From Stropharia rugosoannulata (taxonomy: Eukaryota > Basidiomycota > Agaricomycetes > Agaricales > Strophariaceae), in the NCBI GenBank assembly GCA_028532985.1, contig JANCIK010000010.1, forward strand, positions 496,001 through 560,000: a stretch of 64,000 nt of DNA, read 5' to 3'. The first letter of the stretch is position 1. Each line of letters opens with the position of its first letter. The notes below the pieces were generated by a model. That model made no database searches. It was not told the origin of the DNA and saw only the letters and a program-made list of their open reading frames with translations. The translations under genes were made by a program, and so were the position numbers. Below, in pieces: positions 35,237 through 47,539 of this stretch.

Positions 35237-36317
35237 ATGGAGTCGCTGAATCTCAACACCCTCGTTAACTCACTACCCAATGGTCAGCAGAATGCCGAGA
35301 AGGAGCTCCTAAACGACTTCAAAGGTACATCAGCTGAAATTCTGCCTCTGCTCTAGGAGGAAGGTACTGACTCGAATCTCGGACTTTCTCAGCTGCCGCA
35401 CTGAGCATCACAACGCTATATCGTTCCTCTCGAAAGAACTCGAAACGGGCGTACAACGCTGGATATGCTGCTGCATGCCAAGATCTGCTGAACTTCATCC
35501 AGCAGGGGGTCTCAGCCAGCGACATTGGCCAGTCGCCGTCTGCGTCATCGCAAGCTGTCGAGGGCGGCGGTATGACGATCGGCCGGGTCATGGACTGGAC
35601 GGAAGCTCGGGTGGAAGCAATTCGTGCCCGAGAGGAGGAGGAGGACGAAGACGAAGAGAAAGAGAAGGATAAAGATAAGGAACGTGCTCCACGCCCCGTC
35701 GGGGCAGGCGCAGCTACGACAAAATCGGACGAGAATAAATCAGCACATCCACCATCTGTAATCTCCTCAAAGTCGACACAGAGCGTGAGTTTTCCTTTCA
35801 TCCCATACAAGTTGGATCCTAATTTTTTGTTATCTAGTCATCATCACTGCCTGCTCCGAACTCGCCCGTTTCTGCTACGCAACCTTCATCTATACCACCC
35901 TCACCTTCTCCCCCACCCGTAAACACTTTTTCGCGGGCAAAGTCCACGAAGATGCGTCCGACACCCACCAAGGACACCTTTCATCCCACGGCCGCCGGCT
36001 CCTTTATCTCAGAGCCACCTTTTTCCGAGACGCCCATCGTTTTCAATGCAGGGGCAAAACGGCGACATGCAGTAATGATGATGCTTGATTCCAATTCTCC
36101 TGCCATTTCGATAGGAGGAGGCCCGTCGTCGGCCGTTTCTTCGCCCGGTGGCAATGGCACTGTGAACGGTGGTGCCAACACCCCTTCGAGCCTCAGCAGA
36201 CGGCGCACGAGGAATTCACGCCCTCACAGCTCCAACATCAGCCTCGTCCAAATGGCACCCGAAGACATGGACATTGACGAGGACGGACGAGAACGAAAGC
36301 GCGTCGCCAGGCGGTGA
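35237..36317 (+). CDS. HAPSTR1/TAPR1-like (DUF4588-type) protein
   Basis: Three exons (35237-35324, 35393-35784, 35838-36317) join to 319 aa. The first about 75 residues hold the likely conserved domain: FKAAALSITTLYRSSRKNSKRAYNAGYAAACQDLLNFIQ. This resembles the FQNAATAVTNLYK and GYQRR core that I recall for human HAPSTR1 (C16orf72), a stress-response adaptor of the ligase HUWE1. A Glu/Asp/Lys-rich segment follows (REEEEDEDEEKEKDKDKE), then a long Ser/Pro-rich region. The last third carries AGAKRRHAVMMMLDS and a basic, acidic-tipped end (EDMDIDEDGRERKRVARR), which probably acts as a nuclear localisation signal. The family assignment rests on remembered pattern similarity and is moderate. The long disordered tail is typical of fungal homologs. 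Confidence 0.65.
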
Positions 36318-37669
36318 TCCAGTCGCGAGTTATTTATAGGATTAATGTCCATCCACCCTCCATCCATTCATCCATTGCGATGCCTTTTACCTGCCTTCTT
36401 GCATACATCCATCCATACATCATCCTTCACCAGCATCATTACTTTAGTATCTTCTTAGCAGTAGTTTTCATCTCACCACGTACGTTCTTTTCATGACGCA
36501 AACGTTTCACGATCCTCACTTCTCTGTTATTCTTTGTAGTTTGCTTGGGACCATTGCGATTATCATGATAGATAAGAACTCTAATGTTCCTAGATATGTA
36601 GCTTTGTCCAATTGTAGCAAATCCTTCAGTCGCTTTTATCATGTACTTCAGAGATTAATTCCGCTTGTGATGCACGCTACTCTTGCACGTTCTTGTCGGC
36701 CCTTCGCTGCCGGCTTGTGCCAAACACGGACAAAATATTTCCAGTTCTTGTCGGCGCATCATCGGTTCTGCCATCACGTTTGAACCTTCTGCTTACAGTC
36801 ATGTCAAAGCCCGCTGCATACGGCTGTTCTTAGAGGCATTACGGTGAATTATCTATAGCTGCATAACGTTCTCAAGGATAACTAGAACGTGCGCGTCAGC
36901 AAATGGGGAGGTCGGACCTTGTTTTCTTCCACTTTTGATGAAGCTTGGACAAAGCTGGTGAGAAGATCGCTACAAGAGAGGACAGCCTCTACGTACACAG
37001 CGCCCAAGCACCGCCGTTTGTCAGAAAACAATGACTGTTACTAGGCGTAACTTGACTCTGATCTTTCTCAGATAAATTTAACTATAGCGGCAGGAATACT
37101 GTGATTTGTCCAGACTGGAAGCTTCCGGTGTGGTTCTTCTAGTGATGACATTTGGAGCGCTTTCAGTACTCATGATCATCAAACTGGACCTGTACATCAC
37201 CTGCAGAGGCGCTGTTCCGCGCTTCTTCTGTGCATCTGAAGCAAGACGGTTTTTATTTGATCCTGAAGTCCTTCCAAGCGCTTCTCACTCCTGCGTCAAA
37301 ATGGCCACTTCTGGTACTTCCCGCCCCTTCTTTGACAACTTCAGTCTTCTGGCGCATTGTTTTCCATGCGCCGTTGCTCTACACATGACACCTTCTTCGA
37401 ACTCATGACGAGCAATACTTGGTTTTCTCCAAACCATCTTGATATTACTAACTACTTGATGATGACCTTCTTGGACACGAAATAATCATTACAGCCATTC
37501 TTTAACCAACTCAATTGAGTAGCGGTCCGGCTGTCTTCGTAATTTCTGAAACTTCCAATTCATCAGCTCTATCGCTTTCTGGATTCGACTGACTGAATCT
37601 GCTCTCCGCTGAGTTCAAATCACTACAAATATACGTTGATCTACTCTATGCATAACACCCCACACCAAC
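36318..37669. other. Intergenic, no gene recognised
   Basis: Spacer between the HAPSTR1-like gene and the rhamnosidase gene. It starts with CATCCATC-type simple repeats (about 36350-36440) in the 3' UTR. No gene is supported. The last 200-300 bp should be the rhamnosidase promoter. Confidence 0.4.
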
Positions 37670-39146
37670 ATGAGGATTATTAACTCTCTGTTGTCGGCAG
37701 CCGTCTATTCAGTCACTGTTGCATTCGCCCTTGCCCCATCTGGGAAGTGGGACGCCTTCAACTTTGCGCCTGCGTCGAAGACTGTTTACCCTGTTGCTGT
37801 TCACTCGACGAGTGGGCTTGTAACGAATGCAGGTCTTCTCGTTGATAACAAGGGTTCGTCTGAGCTTTCTGGGAACCAATCCTGGGTGACTCTGGACTTC
37901 GGCAAAGAGGTTAGCTAATATAAATACGATGATGGTTGGGAGTTTTAAACCTCACGATTTATCCCCTAGGTTGGGGGTTTAGTTTCGCTCAACTTTGACG
38001 CCGTCAGCCAGAATTCCGGCATTGCGCTCTCATTTACCGAGTCGCCATTGTTTATTCGCCCCACTGCATCCGACGACTCAACCGACCCGTCCCAAAGCAC
38101 CACCCGAGATGGAGTTTTGGACGTTGATGAACCATTGGTTGATGGCTACTGGACCCAGCCGGCATTTTTGCTGCGTGGAGGCTTCCGCTACCTGACCTTG
38201 GTCTCGACTGGAGATGACCCAGTTACACTGTCAAATGTCTCTGTCGCTATAGCGTTTATGCCTCATGTGGACGACTTAAGAGCATACTCTGGATACTTCT
38301 ACGCAACAGATCCTGCGTCAGGAGACACAGATTTATTGACGAAAAGTAGGGCAAGGCTATAATCGTTGATTCAGACCACTAACCTACTGTTCTAGTATGG
38401 TATGCAGGAGCGTACACTGTTCAAACGAATACCATTCCAGCTAATACGGGAAGAATGGTCCCAGTTCCGTCCAGTGGTAAGTGCCTTTCATATCGAGCGG
38501 CCATTTCTAAGGAGTTGAGTAGCATGGGCAAATAATGCCACCGCCGGTATTGCTGGACCTCTTCTTGTTGACGGAGCGAAGCGTGACAGGTTTGTTCTAT
38601 CCATGCTTCAAAAGTATGTGCTCTAAACTGTTGACTTTTGTAGAGCGGTCTGGCCTGGTATGCCAATTCTACTCTGCTCCTTTGAACGCCATCATACTCA
38701 CATAACGGTCCAGGTGATATGGGCATTGCCGTTCCTACTCAGTTTGTGTCCACGAACGATCTTCTACCAACGAAAAATTCTCTTTCGACTATTCTTTCTA
38801 TGGTCGATCCCCAAACAGGCCAACTCCCAATGTCCGGTCCTCCCATCAGCGTTCAAGGGTCCGATACCTACCACGGATGGACTCTTCTCGGGACATGTAT
38901 GCAGTCTCGCATGTTTCGTCATATGTGATGCTTTTACTGATTCGCATCATTGTGGTAGATAACTACTTCCTTTATTCCGGGGATACTGAGTGGTTGCAGA
39001 GTGTATTTGCCAACTATACCAGAGCTGTCGGCTTCCTAGAAAATAAAGTCGATGATACGGGGCTTATGTTCGTTACTGGCACACAAGACTGGGCAAGGCA
39101 GGGTCAGGGTGGTCACAACTCCGAAGCCAATGCTATTCTTTACAGG
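37670..39146 (+). CDS. GH78-type alpha-L-rhamnosidase, 5' part (exons 1-7) of a transposon-split gene
   Basis: Seven exons (37670-37909, 37970-38345, 38396-38476, 38523-38589, 38644-38657, 38714-38896, 38959-39146) encode the first 383 aa. A signal peptide (SLLSAAVYSVTVAFA) leads into beta-rich N-terminal modules. The catalytic domain then begins with VDGAKRDRAVWPGDMGIAVPTQFVS, which matches the conserved acidic loop of GH78 enzymes. It continues with GSDTYHGWTLLGTYNYFLYSGDTEWL and FVTGTQDWARQGQGGHNSEANAILYR. Secreted fungal enzymes of this family remove L-rhamnose from pectin or plant glycosides. Exon 5 is a 14-nt microexon supplying AVWP. Exon 7 ends in phase 0 at a normal donor (AGG|GTAAGA), and the next exon lies 20 kb away at 59098. 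All seven exons are free of stops or frameshifts. Confidence 0.85.
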
Positions 39147-39649
39147 GTAAGACTTACATCCCAGTGAAAACGGGTTCCGGTCGAGTCTGCGCAAATCTGG
39201 TCATTGATGACTTTGAGCATGTTTCCAGACATGTCCAGCTATGGCCGGCTAAATTCCCCCCTTTCTGAGCCACTCTTGGTACCATTGCTGATACAGTTCC
39301 GGTCAATTTCTGTACATATCTGGTATGATCTGATAAGAAACTGGGCGTATCTGCTCTCATCCGACGGAATCAAGCTTAATCAAATACTTGTATTTCCGAA
39401 CAGTTCTGGTTACATCTGGTTTGCATCTGGTGCTACACGGCTATATCTGTACATAATTTCGTCGCTTACAGGTTGATCTACATAGCAATAAGAATATCTA
39501 TAATGATTATAAGCATAAGCAATAACTTGAAGTGCGAGACAAAAAGCAAAGAGAAACAAAGTCAGCAATATGTAATGAAAGTGGGCAATGACAAGGGCAT
39601 GAATGAAAAACAGTAAATGTAGGCGCGCTGCTGCGTTATAGCAGTGTAT

Positions 39650-41943
39650 TCAACCGCTGCGAGCCTTCTTTGCTGCAGTAGCTTTTGATTGGTACTCCTA
39701 CGTGTTCTCCAACGTAAGGAAATGCTCGTGAATAATGATAAAATTTAAAGAAAGCGTACCTTAACTATTTTTCGGTCCAGATTATCCCAGACCTCTTTAA
39801 AGTCGGAAGCAAGGACTTCTCCATCGTGCTCTTTGAGATAGTCGATTGCGTATAAGTTTCTAATTGAAGTTATTGTCATAAACATAATGAAAAAGTGAGT
39901 GAGCGCGAACATACCTGGCTGAAAGAGTACCGTTTGCCACAAGATGCTTGACCTTTCCCTTGCCAGGTCTTGTATCACTGGGTTCAGGGCCTGGGCAACC
40001 TTCAGTGACCGGGGCAATGACCTCGTCGGATGGCTTCGGGATCGTCATATCTCGTCTATTGTACAGATTAGTCAGAATGCTATATGATGGCGTAATTGCA
40101 AATATCATGGACGTACAGGATTCTAATTGTGTCCTTGAAGACAATTATACTTGGGTAAGTAGACGTCAAACCAGGCATTACTAGATGGCATACCTTCCTC
40201 TTTTGACGTGGCGCAACCGAGTATTGTGACGGTATTTGTTCTGTACAATCCGTAACTGGCGCTGTAGGTTCTTCGGTACCAGCCAGTGCTTTACCAATAT
40301 CAGTTTATATTACTTTCGACATGATACATCACTCACAGTTACTTATAGTGTCATGACCAGGTGGAACCGTACTGGGCTGGCTCTCTGCTTCCGCAATACA
40401 ACCAAGAGTTCCCATCGGCTCACTCCGGGCCACGGAAGCGGTCACGGAAGCGGTCAGTATTGTAACCGGAGTGATAGTGGGCTCATCCAACCCAGCCGGT
40501 TGGGGAGTAGCCGTCTGGGTGAATGGGGCCACAGGCCTTGTTCCCGTAGCAGCTAGCGGCTCACCAACATTTGGGGCTGTTTGTACTAACTGTGCTGCTG
40601 TGGAAGAGGAATGACGTACAGAAAGTGAGGCCGATGGGGACGTAGACTCGCACTCGGCATTTCGAGGTGTAGGCGCACCAGCATGATTGACATCGATGTG
40701 GCTGATTCTCAGAGGTGCATTGGGCTCGCTCACACGAGGGTGTGAAGGTGCAGGCTGCTCAGCAGATCTCTGCGTGAACGGAGGTGATGGCTCACGCGAA
40801 GATGGCTGCATGAACGGAGGCAACGTTGTAGACCTCTGTGTGAACGGAGCCACTAGCTCATCCATAGTACTTGGAGCCTGAAATGTGCTTATCATGATGG
40901 GCCAAAAACACGGTGACTAAGTAACTTACGGCTGTAGAAACAGTAGCATGCTGATTTCCATTGATGTAACTTGGCATTGCTTCAGATTCTGCCCCTACTG
41001 TGGCAGCTGCGTGACCTGTGTCTGTTGACGATACTAATACGATTCAAACCAAGAAATTAATATCATAAAGTCGAAGATCAATGAAAAAAAAGAGATGTTT
41101 AAAACATACGGAGAGCCCTTTCAGACGTCAATATGCCAGCCTTTGGTGCCAACACCTTACGAGATTTGGGAGCCCTTGTACTGTACGGCCCCACTTCCTG
41201 GACTGAATCGGAATTGGAATCACTATTGTAGGTCCGCTTGGGCTTTTTCGGTGGACGAGCACTGGCACTGCCGCTTTGCTTTCGCTTACTAGAAACACTG
41301 CCATGACTGGTGTGGCTAGTGCTGTTTCGAGATGTGGATATTGGAGATGGATTGCGGCCTAGCATACAAAAAAGAAACCAATGTTAGTACAAAAACAAAA
41401 ACAAATCATAACTTATACGTACGTGGCAGGTCACCTGAGTTTCGCACTGGCTTCCAGTCACTATAGCGCACTGTAGCAAATGCGTCAGCCTTCCAATTCC
41501 CCTCGCACCATCTAAACTCTTCAAATTTCTGTGCCATTGAGTTCGCATAAAAATCACTAGCCGTCTTTGTTTTGTTGCTCCATTGCTCTGGTGCAAGTTG
41601 TTCGTAGTAAAGCTCAGCCCAGATTGATTTTGCTGCTTTAGACATTAGCGAAAGACGTTCTTCAGATACCATATGGCCATCCTCATTGGTGATAAAACGG
41701 AGCTTGTGGAATGGTTTACCGCTTTCATTTTTCCCTCGAATATACCTTGACCATTCCGCCTGATGCCAGAACCGCACGTTGGGAAAATCAGCCTCGTCTT
41801 CCGATTCTGGTGCATCTGGGACTGTAAGAAAGCGCTGGCTGCTGGCGTTTGTGTTTGGCTGAAGAACAGGGGCTGGTGCGCTCTGACAGTGTGGAGTTGA
41901 TCCAGCATATATCTGCTCTCCACTAGAGCGCGACATGACCTTC
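39650..41943 (-). CDS. Plavaka-element accessory protein, multi-exon
   Basis: On the minus strand a chain of exons can be followed: 41943-41423, 41358-41110, then segments near 41034-40930, 40878-40340 and 40290-40190, then 40067-39914, 39858-39762 and a last short exon ending at 39650. The 5' part contains DEADFPNVRFWHQAEWSRYI, KLRFITNEDGHMVSEERLSLMSKAAKSIWAELYYEQLAPEQW and KFEEFRWCEGNWKADAFA, a compact Trp-rich domain. The middle is Ser/Thr/Pro-rich and basic (SKRKQSGSASARPPKKPKR, a likely nuclear signal). The C-terminus reads YLKEHDGEVLASDFKEVWDNLDRKIVK and ends KKARSG. Only the first two exons are phase-checked precisely; the others are approximate. I do not know its function. Its position inside the element suggests a regulatory or DNA-binding helper for transposition. 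Confidence 0.6.
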
Positions 41944-41975
41944 CTGTAACTTTATAAGTACACAATAGTAGCATA

Positions 41976-42607
41976 CTCGTGGTCACAAAAAGTAACGGTC
42001 ACATACCATTTTTCCACGGGTTGGCCTCCTCCTACTTCCGACATTTTACAAGTATATTTCATTTTAACATCAATTTTGAGCCACAAAAACTTGTAATTAA
42101 ATAGATTGATTTAATCTCTACATAAAACAAAAATTAAAATTGTGTATGACTATTTTTTGCCTCCAAAACAGCCTGCACACGCTGAGGCATTTGTAGAATG
42201 TACTTGTTGATCTTTTTGATTGGTAATTCTTCCCGTGCGGCTTGGACTGCGTGTTTGAGTGCATCAACTGAGTTTACCGAAGGTTGAGAGAAAACAATAG
42301 CCTTGAAGTCATGTCAAACTGGCTCAATTTGCATTTAAATTGAGTTTACTTTGCAATAATCTTCTTCGCAGTTACAATTGGAATGTTTGTTGCTTCAGCT
42401 GCGGGTTTTGCTGTTTAATTGACCAAAAAACGTCTGATTAATTGGTTCTTTTTTGGAGTATCATGCTCAGTATGTATAGTAATTACAGAGGACATTTTGT
42501 AGTATAGGAGTATGTAGTTGTAGAGATATGAAGTGGATTGTGCGTCGTGAATCCGAGTGAAGACGCAACGATGAAATCATGTGACCGTTACTTTTTGTGA
42601 CCACGAG
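41976..42607 (-). mobile_element. Internally deleted Tc1/mariner-like element (632 bp)
   Basis: The ends are 29-bp perfect inverted repeats (CTCGTGGTCACAAAAAGTAA and onward) flanked by TA on each side, the Tc1/mariner target. On the minus strand a start near 42495 encodes MSSVITIHTEHDTPKKNQ. A separate downstream stretch ending near 42140 encodes ELPIKKINKYILQMPQRVQAVLEAKN, the typical C-terminal end of Tc1-type transposases. The catalytic DDE middle is missing, so this is a non-autonomous deletion derivative. It sits inside the Plavaka element between the accessory gene and a short coiled-coil frame. Confidence 0.85.
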
Positions 42608-42628
42608 TATATGCACAGTAAAGTTTGC

Positions 42629-42799
42629 TTATGTCGTTGCCTGAATTTCTGCTTTGAGTGCAATGTTTTCCTCGTAAAGCTTGAGGTATTCAGCATTTTC
42701 GGATGCTAGAAGCATGGCCTTGGAAGCCGATCTAAGGATGCTTAGAGTATCACCCTGGCTTGAACTCGAAACAGGTGACGGTGTACTATGATGCTGCAT
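42629..42799 (-). CDS. Short coiled-coil frame, possibly a 5' exon of the Plavaka accessory gene
   Basis: A 56-codon frame on the minus strand starts MQHHSTPSPVSSSSQGDT and continues LSILRSASKAMLLASENAEYLKLYEENIALKAEIQATT, a short heptad-like helix. It lies just upstream of the Trp-rich accessory protein, separated only by the Tc1-like insertion. It may have been the first exon, with the insertion sitting in the following intron. No normal GT donor precedes its stop; CAG|GCAACG would be a GC-type candidate. Independent coding function is doubtful. Confidence 0.35.
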   Translation of the reverse strand: MQHHSTPSPVSSSSQGDTLSILRSASKAMLLASENAEYLKLYEENIALKAEIQATT

Positions 42800-43035
42800 G
42801 TTTGGGTAAAACTATGCACGTAAATCTCACAGTCACATTGTTTTCCTTGAGCTTACTACTGATCCGATTGACGATCTTGTCATACTTTGCTCAATAGAAG
42901 GAAAAAAAGGATGGTGATTATGATTATTGTCTCCAAAAGAAAAGTCGTTCATGGTGGTCGTACGAGAAAAGGGTTGCTGTCATTTTTTTTCAATACAAAC
43001 AATGTACAAAGCTGCTGTCACTACACGGGCCGGAT

Positions 43036-43672
43036 TTACGTCGAGTCACTGCTCTCCTCGATTTCTTGTGTGTCTTCAGGTTGATGGTACCCGTAATTTG
43101 TAGAGTAATATTCAGGAGCATCGCACTGTGTTTCCACAACAGCAAATTCGTCTTCATATGTCCATTCACTTTCCTCAGAAGCTTCACTTGTGGAATCACC
43201 GTCTTGAGCTGCATCGGGCAAAGGTGAAGGTGTTCGGCATGTATTTAGCCATTCTTTGAGGCCTGGATTTTCTTTGTAGACTGATTCGTAAAATTTATCA
43301 ACACGGTCAAATAGTTGTGTCCCAGTCTATTGACATAGTTTGTGAATGTAGCAGAGCAATTTATTGAATGACTTACCAGGTCAGATGTAGAGACGCTACT
43401 ACATGTATCATCACAATTGTTGCTGACTGTGTGAGTCTCCCCCAGTGTATCTTCCGGGACTTGTGGTCCTTCTTTGACCATGGCCACTTTAGCTTTCGAT
43501 AGATACTTTTGCCGCTCCGCCTCCTGAGCAAAAAGCACCGCCGTGACGTAGTCCAGGAAAAGATAAAAATAGATAAATAACTGTAACATACCTTTTCAGC
43601 TTTCAATAGCGCCTCTTCTTCGGCCTCTATTGGATCAGAGGAGGGAACAATCTCATCATCCCAATAAACCAT
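43036..43672 (-). CDS. Plavaka-element small acidic protein, unknown function
   Basis: Three exons (43672-43592, 43523-43377, 43326-43036) with normal 50-68-nt introns join in phase to 172 aa. The sequence is acidic and hydrophilic: MVYWDDEIVPSSDPIEAEEE, EAERQKYLSKAKVAM, then FYESVYKENPGLKEWLNTC, ending in EDTQEIEESSDST. No zinc finger, membrane segment or catalytic motif is seen. It lies directly downstream of the transposase gene on the same strand and inside the same element, so it is probably element-encoded. I do not recognise the family. Confidence 0.6.
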
Positions 43673-43797
43673 GGTTATGAACAGAAAGAGGGGCAGTAAG
43701 ATAAGAATTTGCTTGACTGTCTGCTTGTGTAAGCATGCACAGAGCGACAGAGAAGCAATAGGAGCTAAAAATAGATACATGTGAGTATGACTACATA

Positions 43798-46700
43798 CTA
43801 CTCCTGTTCCTGGTCCTGGTCCTCTTGTTCAAATAATTGAATATCCTCTAGTCCCGATTTCTCCACAACAAACCAAAGGTCCTCAGTATCTTCTGCTTTG
43901 CGAGGTAAGGGCTGCATTGATATAACAGAGATGATTTCTTGTACCGGACGACATTCAAAGTTGTTCTGTTCTGCATATCGACATGCATAAAGAGTTTCAA
44001 ATGAATCTGTAAGCATTTGCCGATTAGGAGGTCCATGGTAAGATATCATGGCATAGGCAACAGGCTTGATGTTTTCATTAGCATCCCGGTCCAGAAAGTA
44101 GTACTGGACTTCGGCATATTTGATAATGCCATCCACACAAAGCTATAATAAATGTCAGAATGTTTGATATGGATAAAATAGAGATTAAAATTAGTACCTT
44201 TACATTGCGAGATATTCTTGGACTAATACCTGTCTTTTTCTCTTCGCAATACCTACTTCGAGCAACTTGTCCATTTGGAAGTTGGATACGGCCCCACCGT
44301 TGTCGCTTATCCTTGTTGCAAACTTTTTGTGCAGCTGCTAGCTCTGCAGGTGCTAATTTTTTTGCAGCTTTTTGGCGAGGACGAAGGAGACAGTAGCCAT
44401 TGTCAAGAACATGTGAGAACTGTGGAGTATGCTTAACATGATCATTGTCAAGCTCTGGGAAAATGGCTTTGATGGCATTCACTTCCGCTTCCTGTATTGC
44501 TAATTGTGCAAGATTAGCAAAAATGTTTGATGGCTGCCGGATACGCTTTCCTAGGATACCAATAGACCTTTCCATAGTATATTGGTCTGAGTGACAACCA
44601 TTCCCTACGCGCAAAATCTCCGCTGCAGCATGAAGAAGAGTGTGTATGCAAGGACGTGTGAAGTGGATCCGTTCAATACGGCGCTGGTAATACAGATGTT
44701 CATATTCTTCAACAAATTGTACAAGATAGCTGTGTGCTTCTTGTGCCTGACGAGCGGATGTTTCGCGCTGCATAATGATGCGCATTCCCCGCACTAATTT
44801 GCAGAAATTACGCCAGTATTTGAACGGCAATACAGCACGGAAGTGTCCTGGACCAAGTCCAAAAAGATACAGGTAGAACTCGGTTGCCTTATAGCCACTA
44901 GATATCTTTTTTGCTGGATTCCGTGGTGGGCGATGAAAGGATGAAGGGAAATATTTTGTAGCCTTTTCAATAAGTTCACCATGTGCCGTCCATGTTGGTC
45001 CAGTTAACGTTACCCAGTCCCATGTTGATTTATCATCAGGTTCCTCACAAGCAAGTTTGCCACGCCACAATGAAATGAAAAGACTGCCGAGATTCAAGGA
45101 AAGATGCATAAGGTCGAGTGTAAAGCATAGAGGCACCTGAAGAGTATAGGCGTAATAGAGACCCAGAAGAATTGATGGTTTACTGATGCCTGTAGCCTTT
45201 CGGTTACTCTCATAGGAGGTACTATCCAAGGACATGAGTACAGTATCCAGTTGCACTTGATACTCTTCAGGAGAAATTTGAAATTTAAACTGGTGGAAGT
45301 CGAAGTCTGGTTGATTGCATTCAAGAACCCCATAGTTATTTGGCCTCAGGTGTGCCGCATAGTAATGTCCAATGGAAGGCTTATGCCGTCCTTTCATTTC
45401 ACAGCCCTTGCGACAACCTTGAGCTCCGTGGTGGCCAACACGTCCATCGATCTCCGTAAGTCCCACGGCGTCGGCTGTTCCTAGCAAAAAAATTGTCCGT
45501 GATGATACCACGGCCTTTTTTAACGCATCATAGACCCGAATTCCAGCACCGCGGTCCTCGCGCTGAATGGCTGAGAGATGGTGAAAGGAGCGAAAGAGGA
45601 AAGAATCGATGTTCTTTGGTTTGTTCGGGCCTGGAATAATAAGTGCTGGTAAAATGTGTTTTGAACATGAGCGGGTACTGGGATTGTAGTTAACAACTAT
45701 CCAGATGGCAATCCAAGTATCAGACTTCTTGTTTTTATATAACTGTGCGCCATCCACTGAGAACATGACCGTAGTATCGTCACTTGTAAGCCTCAGATTC
45801 TCGCACATATCAAGAATATTGTTTCCACAGAATATATCGTCATAGATGCGATCCAGATCATCGTCTAGCATATCAAGTGATTCAAGAATATCACGAACTT
45901 TGCGCTCCTGATAACGCATAGCATTTGCTCCAGAAACTGAGCGCCGCAAAGCCTGTATCTGTGGCCCAAGAGGGATCGTGGTTGCTTGTAAGCGAGGCTT
46001 CTTCTTTTCATGAGTACCTGTGCCTATGGTAACGAAACGAGGCTCAGAGCATATCCTACATTTGTCAAGAGTAGCATATGGGCCTGTGAATGCGTGACAA
46101 GAGCCAATACACATATCGTCATTCACGGAGATTATCCCGGTAATGTTTGATACCAGTTTCTTTGCTGAATAGTGTGATAGAAGTTCGACATCAGGAAACC
46201 GACGCAATATAGTCTTGCTAACTCTTCTATACGTCTCTTCCGATGCATTTCTGCATGACAGATATAAATCCAAAGAGAGTCGTATATCCGGATCAGATAT
46301 ATCAGGAAGGGTTTCATCAGGGTTACGAAGACGATCGATAACAATGTTGTCTAGTCCGCTGTTTTCGAGTGTTGCATTCCGAATCAGCTCTATAAATTCC
46401 TGTGATGCTTTCAGATCTGCCAGCAGAGAACGAATGTTGGACGGGTTATATTCAGCCGCATTATCGACTTGTTTCTCGAGGTTTGATTCAACACCCGGAC
46501 TGAGAGACCTGTTGTCATCGGAGTCGGAGTCGGAGTCGTGATTATCAAGGTCTGTAGCCGCATTAAAACCTGTAAGGTCTTCCAAATCACTTTCGGAGTT
46601 GCTGCCTGAGTCCGTGTTATCTGCCGCGTGTTGTCTGGTCTCCTTGTCATCAGGTTCTTCTATTTGACCAGGCTCGTGCTCTTCCAAATCACTGTTATTC

Positions 46701-47168
46701 AACTAATTTAAAGAATTTGAAGTAAGTGTCTATTTCAATATTCTCAATTTGCACTTACATATACCTCCCCAGCATCATTGGTATTGTCTCTATCATCCAG
46801 TGCGGAGTCAGTCATTTCTACATCATTGTATATGTCGGGGCCATTATCCTATGTAATTAATGGTACTATAGTAAGATTACACTGCCACGCAGTGGTATAT
46901 TAAGATCGCTCACCGGACTCGGAGGTCTTTCTCTGTGCTCAATAGACATGCTGCTTCTTCGACTGATATTGTTTTCATTGAATACCAAATCAGAGTTATG
47001 CGAAGAGTCCTCGTCACTATCAGATGGTGTACGCGTATGCCTGCTATTGGCCTGCAGTGAGGTGTCTTCTATAGCTGCCTCCTTTTCAGCATGCTTTCTA
47101 ACCGTTTTTGCATCTCGAAGACGGCCGTGACAGTTTACGCAATAGCATCTAACTTTTTTGGATGGCAT
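43798..47168 (-). CDS. Plavaka-type (CACTA/Tnp2-related) transposase
   Basis: Four exons (47168-46914, 46848-46759, 46702-44198, 44142-43798) join in phase to 1064 aa. The N-terminus (MPSKKVRCYCVNCHGRL, then RKHAEKEA) has a Cys/His cluster suited to DNA binding and is followed by an acidic linker. The core is that of mushroom Plavaka proteins: KCRICSEPRF, IDRIYDDIF-type DLDRIYDDIFCGNN, DDTTVMFSVDGAQLYKNKKSD, IIPGPNKPKNIDSFLF, FLLGTADAVGLTEIDGRVGHHGAQGC, GRHKPSIGHYYAAHLRPNNY, FTLDLMHLSLNLG and SDQYTMERSIGILGKRIRQPS. The Asp of SVDGAQ, the Asp of TLDLMH and the Glu of TMERSIG are likely RNase H-fold catalytic residues (inference). All frames are open with clean splice sites, so it may still be active. 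Confidence 0.88.
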
Positions 47169-47539
47169 TGAAAGAGGTAGAGCAAACCCAAACTTATGCT
47201 GAGTTCTACTATGTATATGTACCACAGAGTCGTACGACTCTTCTCAAAAGCAGACAGCGAAATGCATTGCGAATCTCAATTCTCACGATTCACGAAGGAA
47301 GCACAGTCAGCTCCTTCTATACCCTAGCTATATCCACTAAGTACATTGGTATTTTAACAGGTCAGTTATACATATGTAACCTCGATATGAAGGACTCTGA
47401 TAGGCCGTAGCCTATGCATATGCAGTGTCTGGAGATTTTGGCAGCTGTCAAAATTGACAATGCTGATCGCCATGATTGTCGATGTCAAACCAGTGTTAAT
47501 CGGAACTTACCAGAATTCCCCGTAAACAGCCGTAGACGG
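47169..47539. other. 5' region of the Plavaka transposase gene, no gene
   Basis: This 371-bp stretch between the transposase start and the retroelement should hold the transposase promoter and subterminal DNA of the right end. The last four bases, ACGG (47536-47539), form the left copy of the LTR element's target duplication. Confidence 0.55.
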
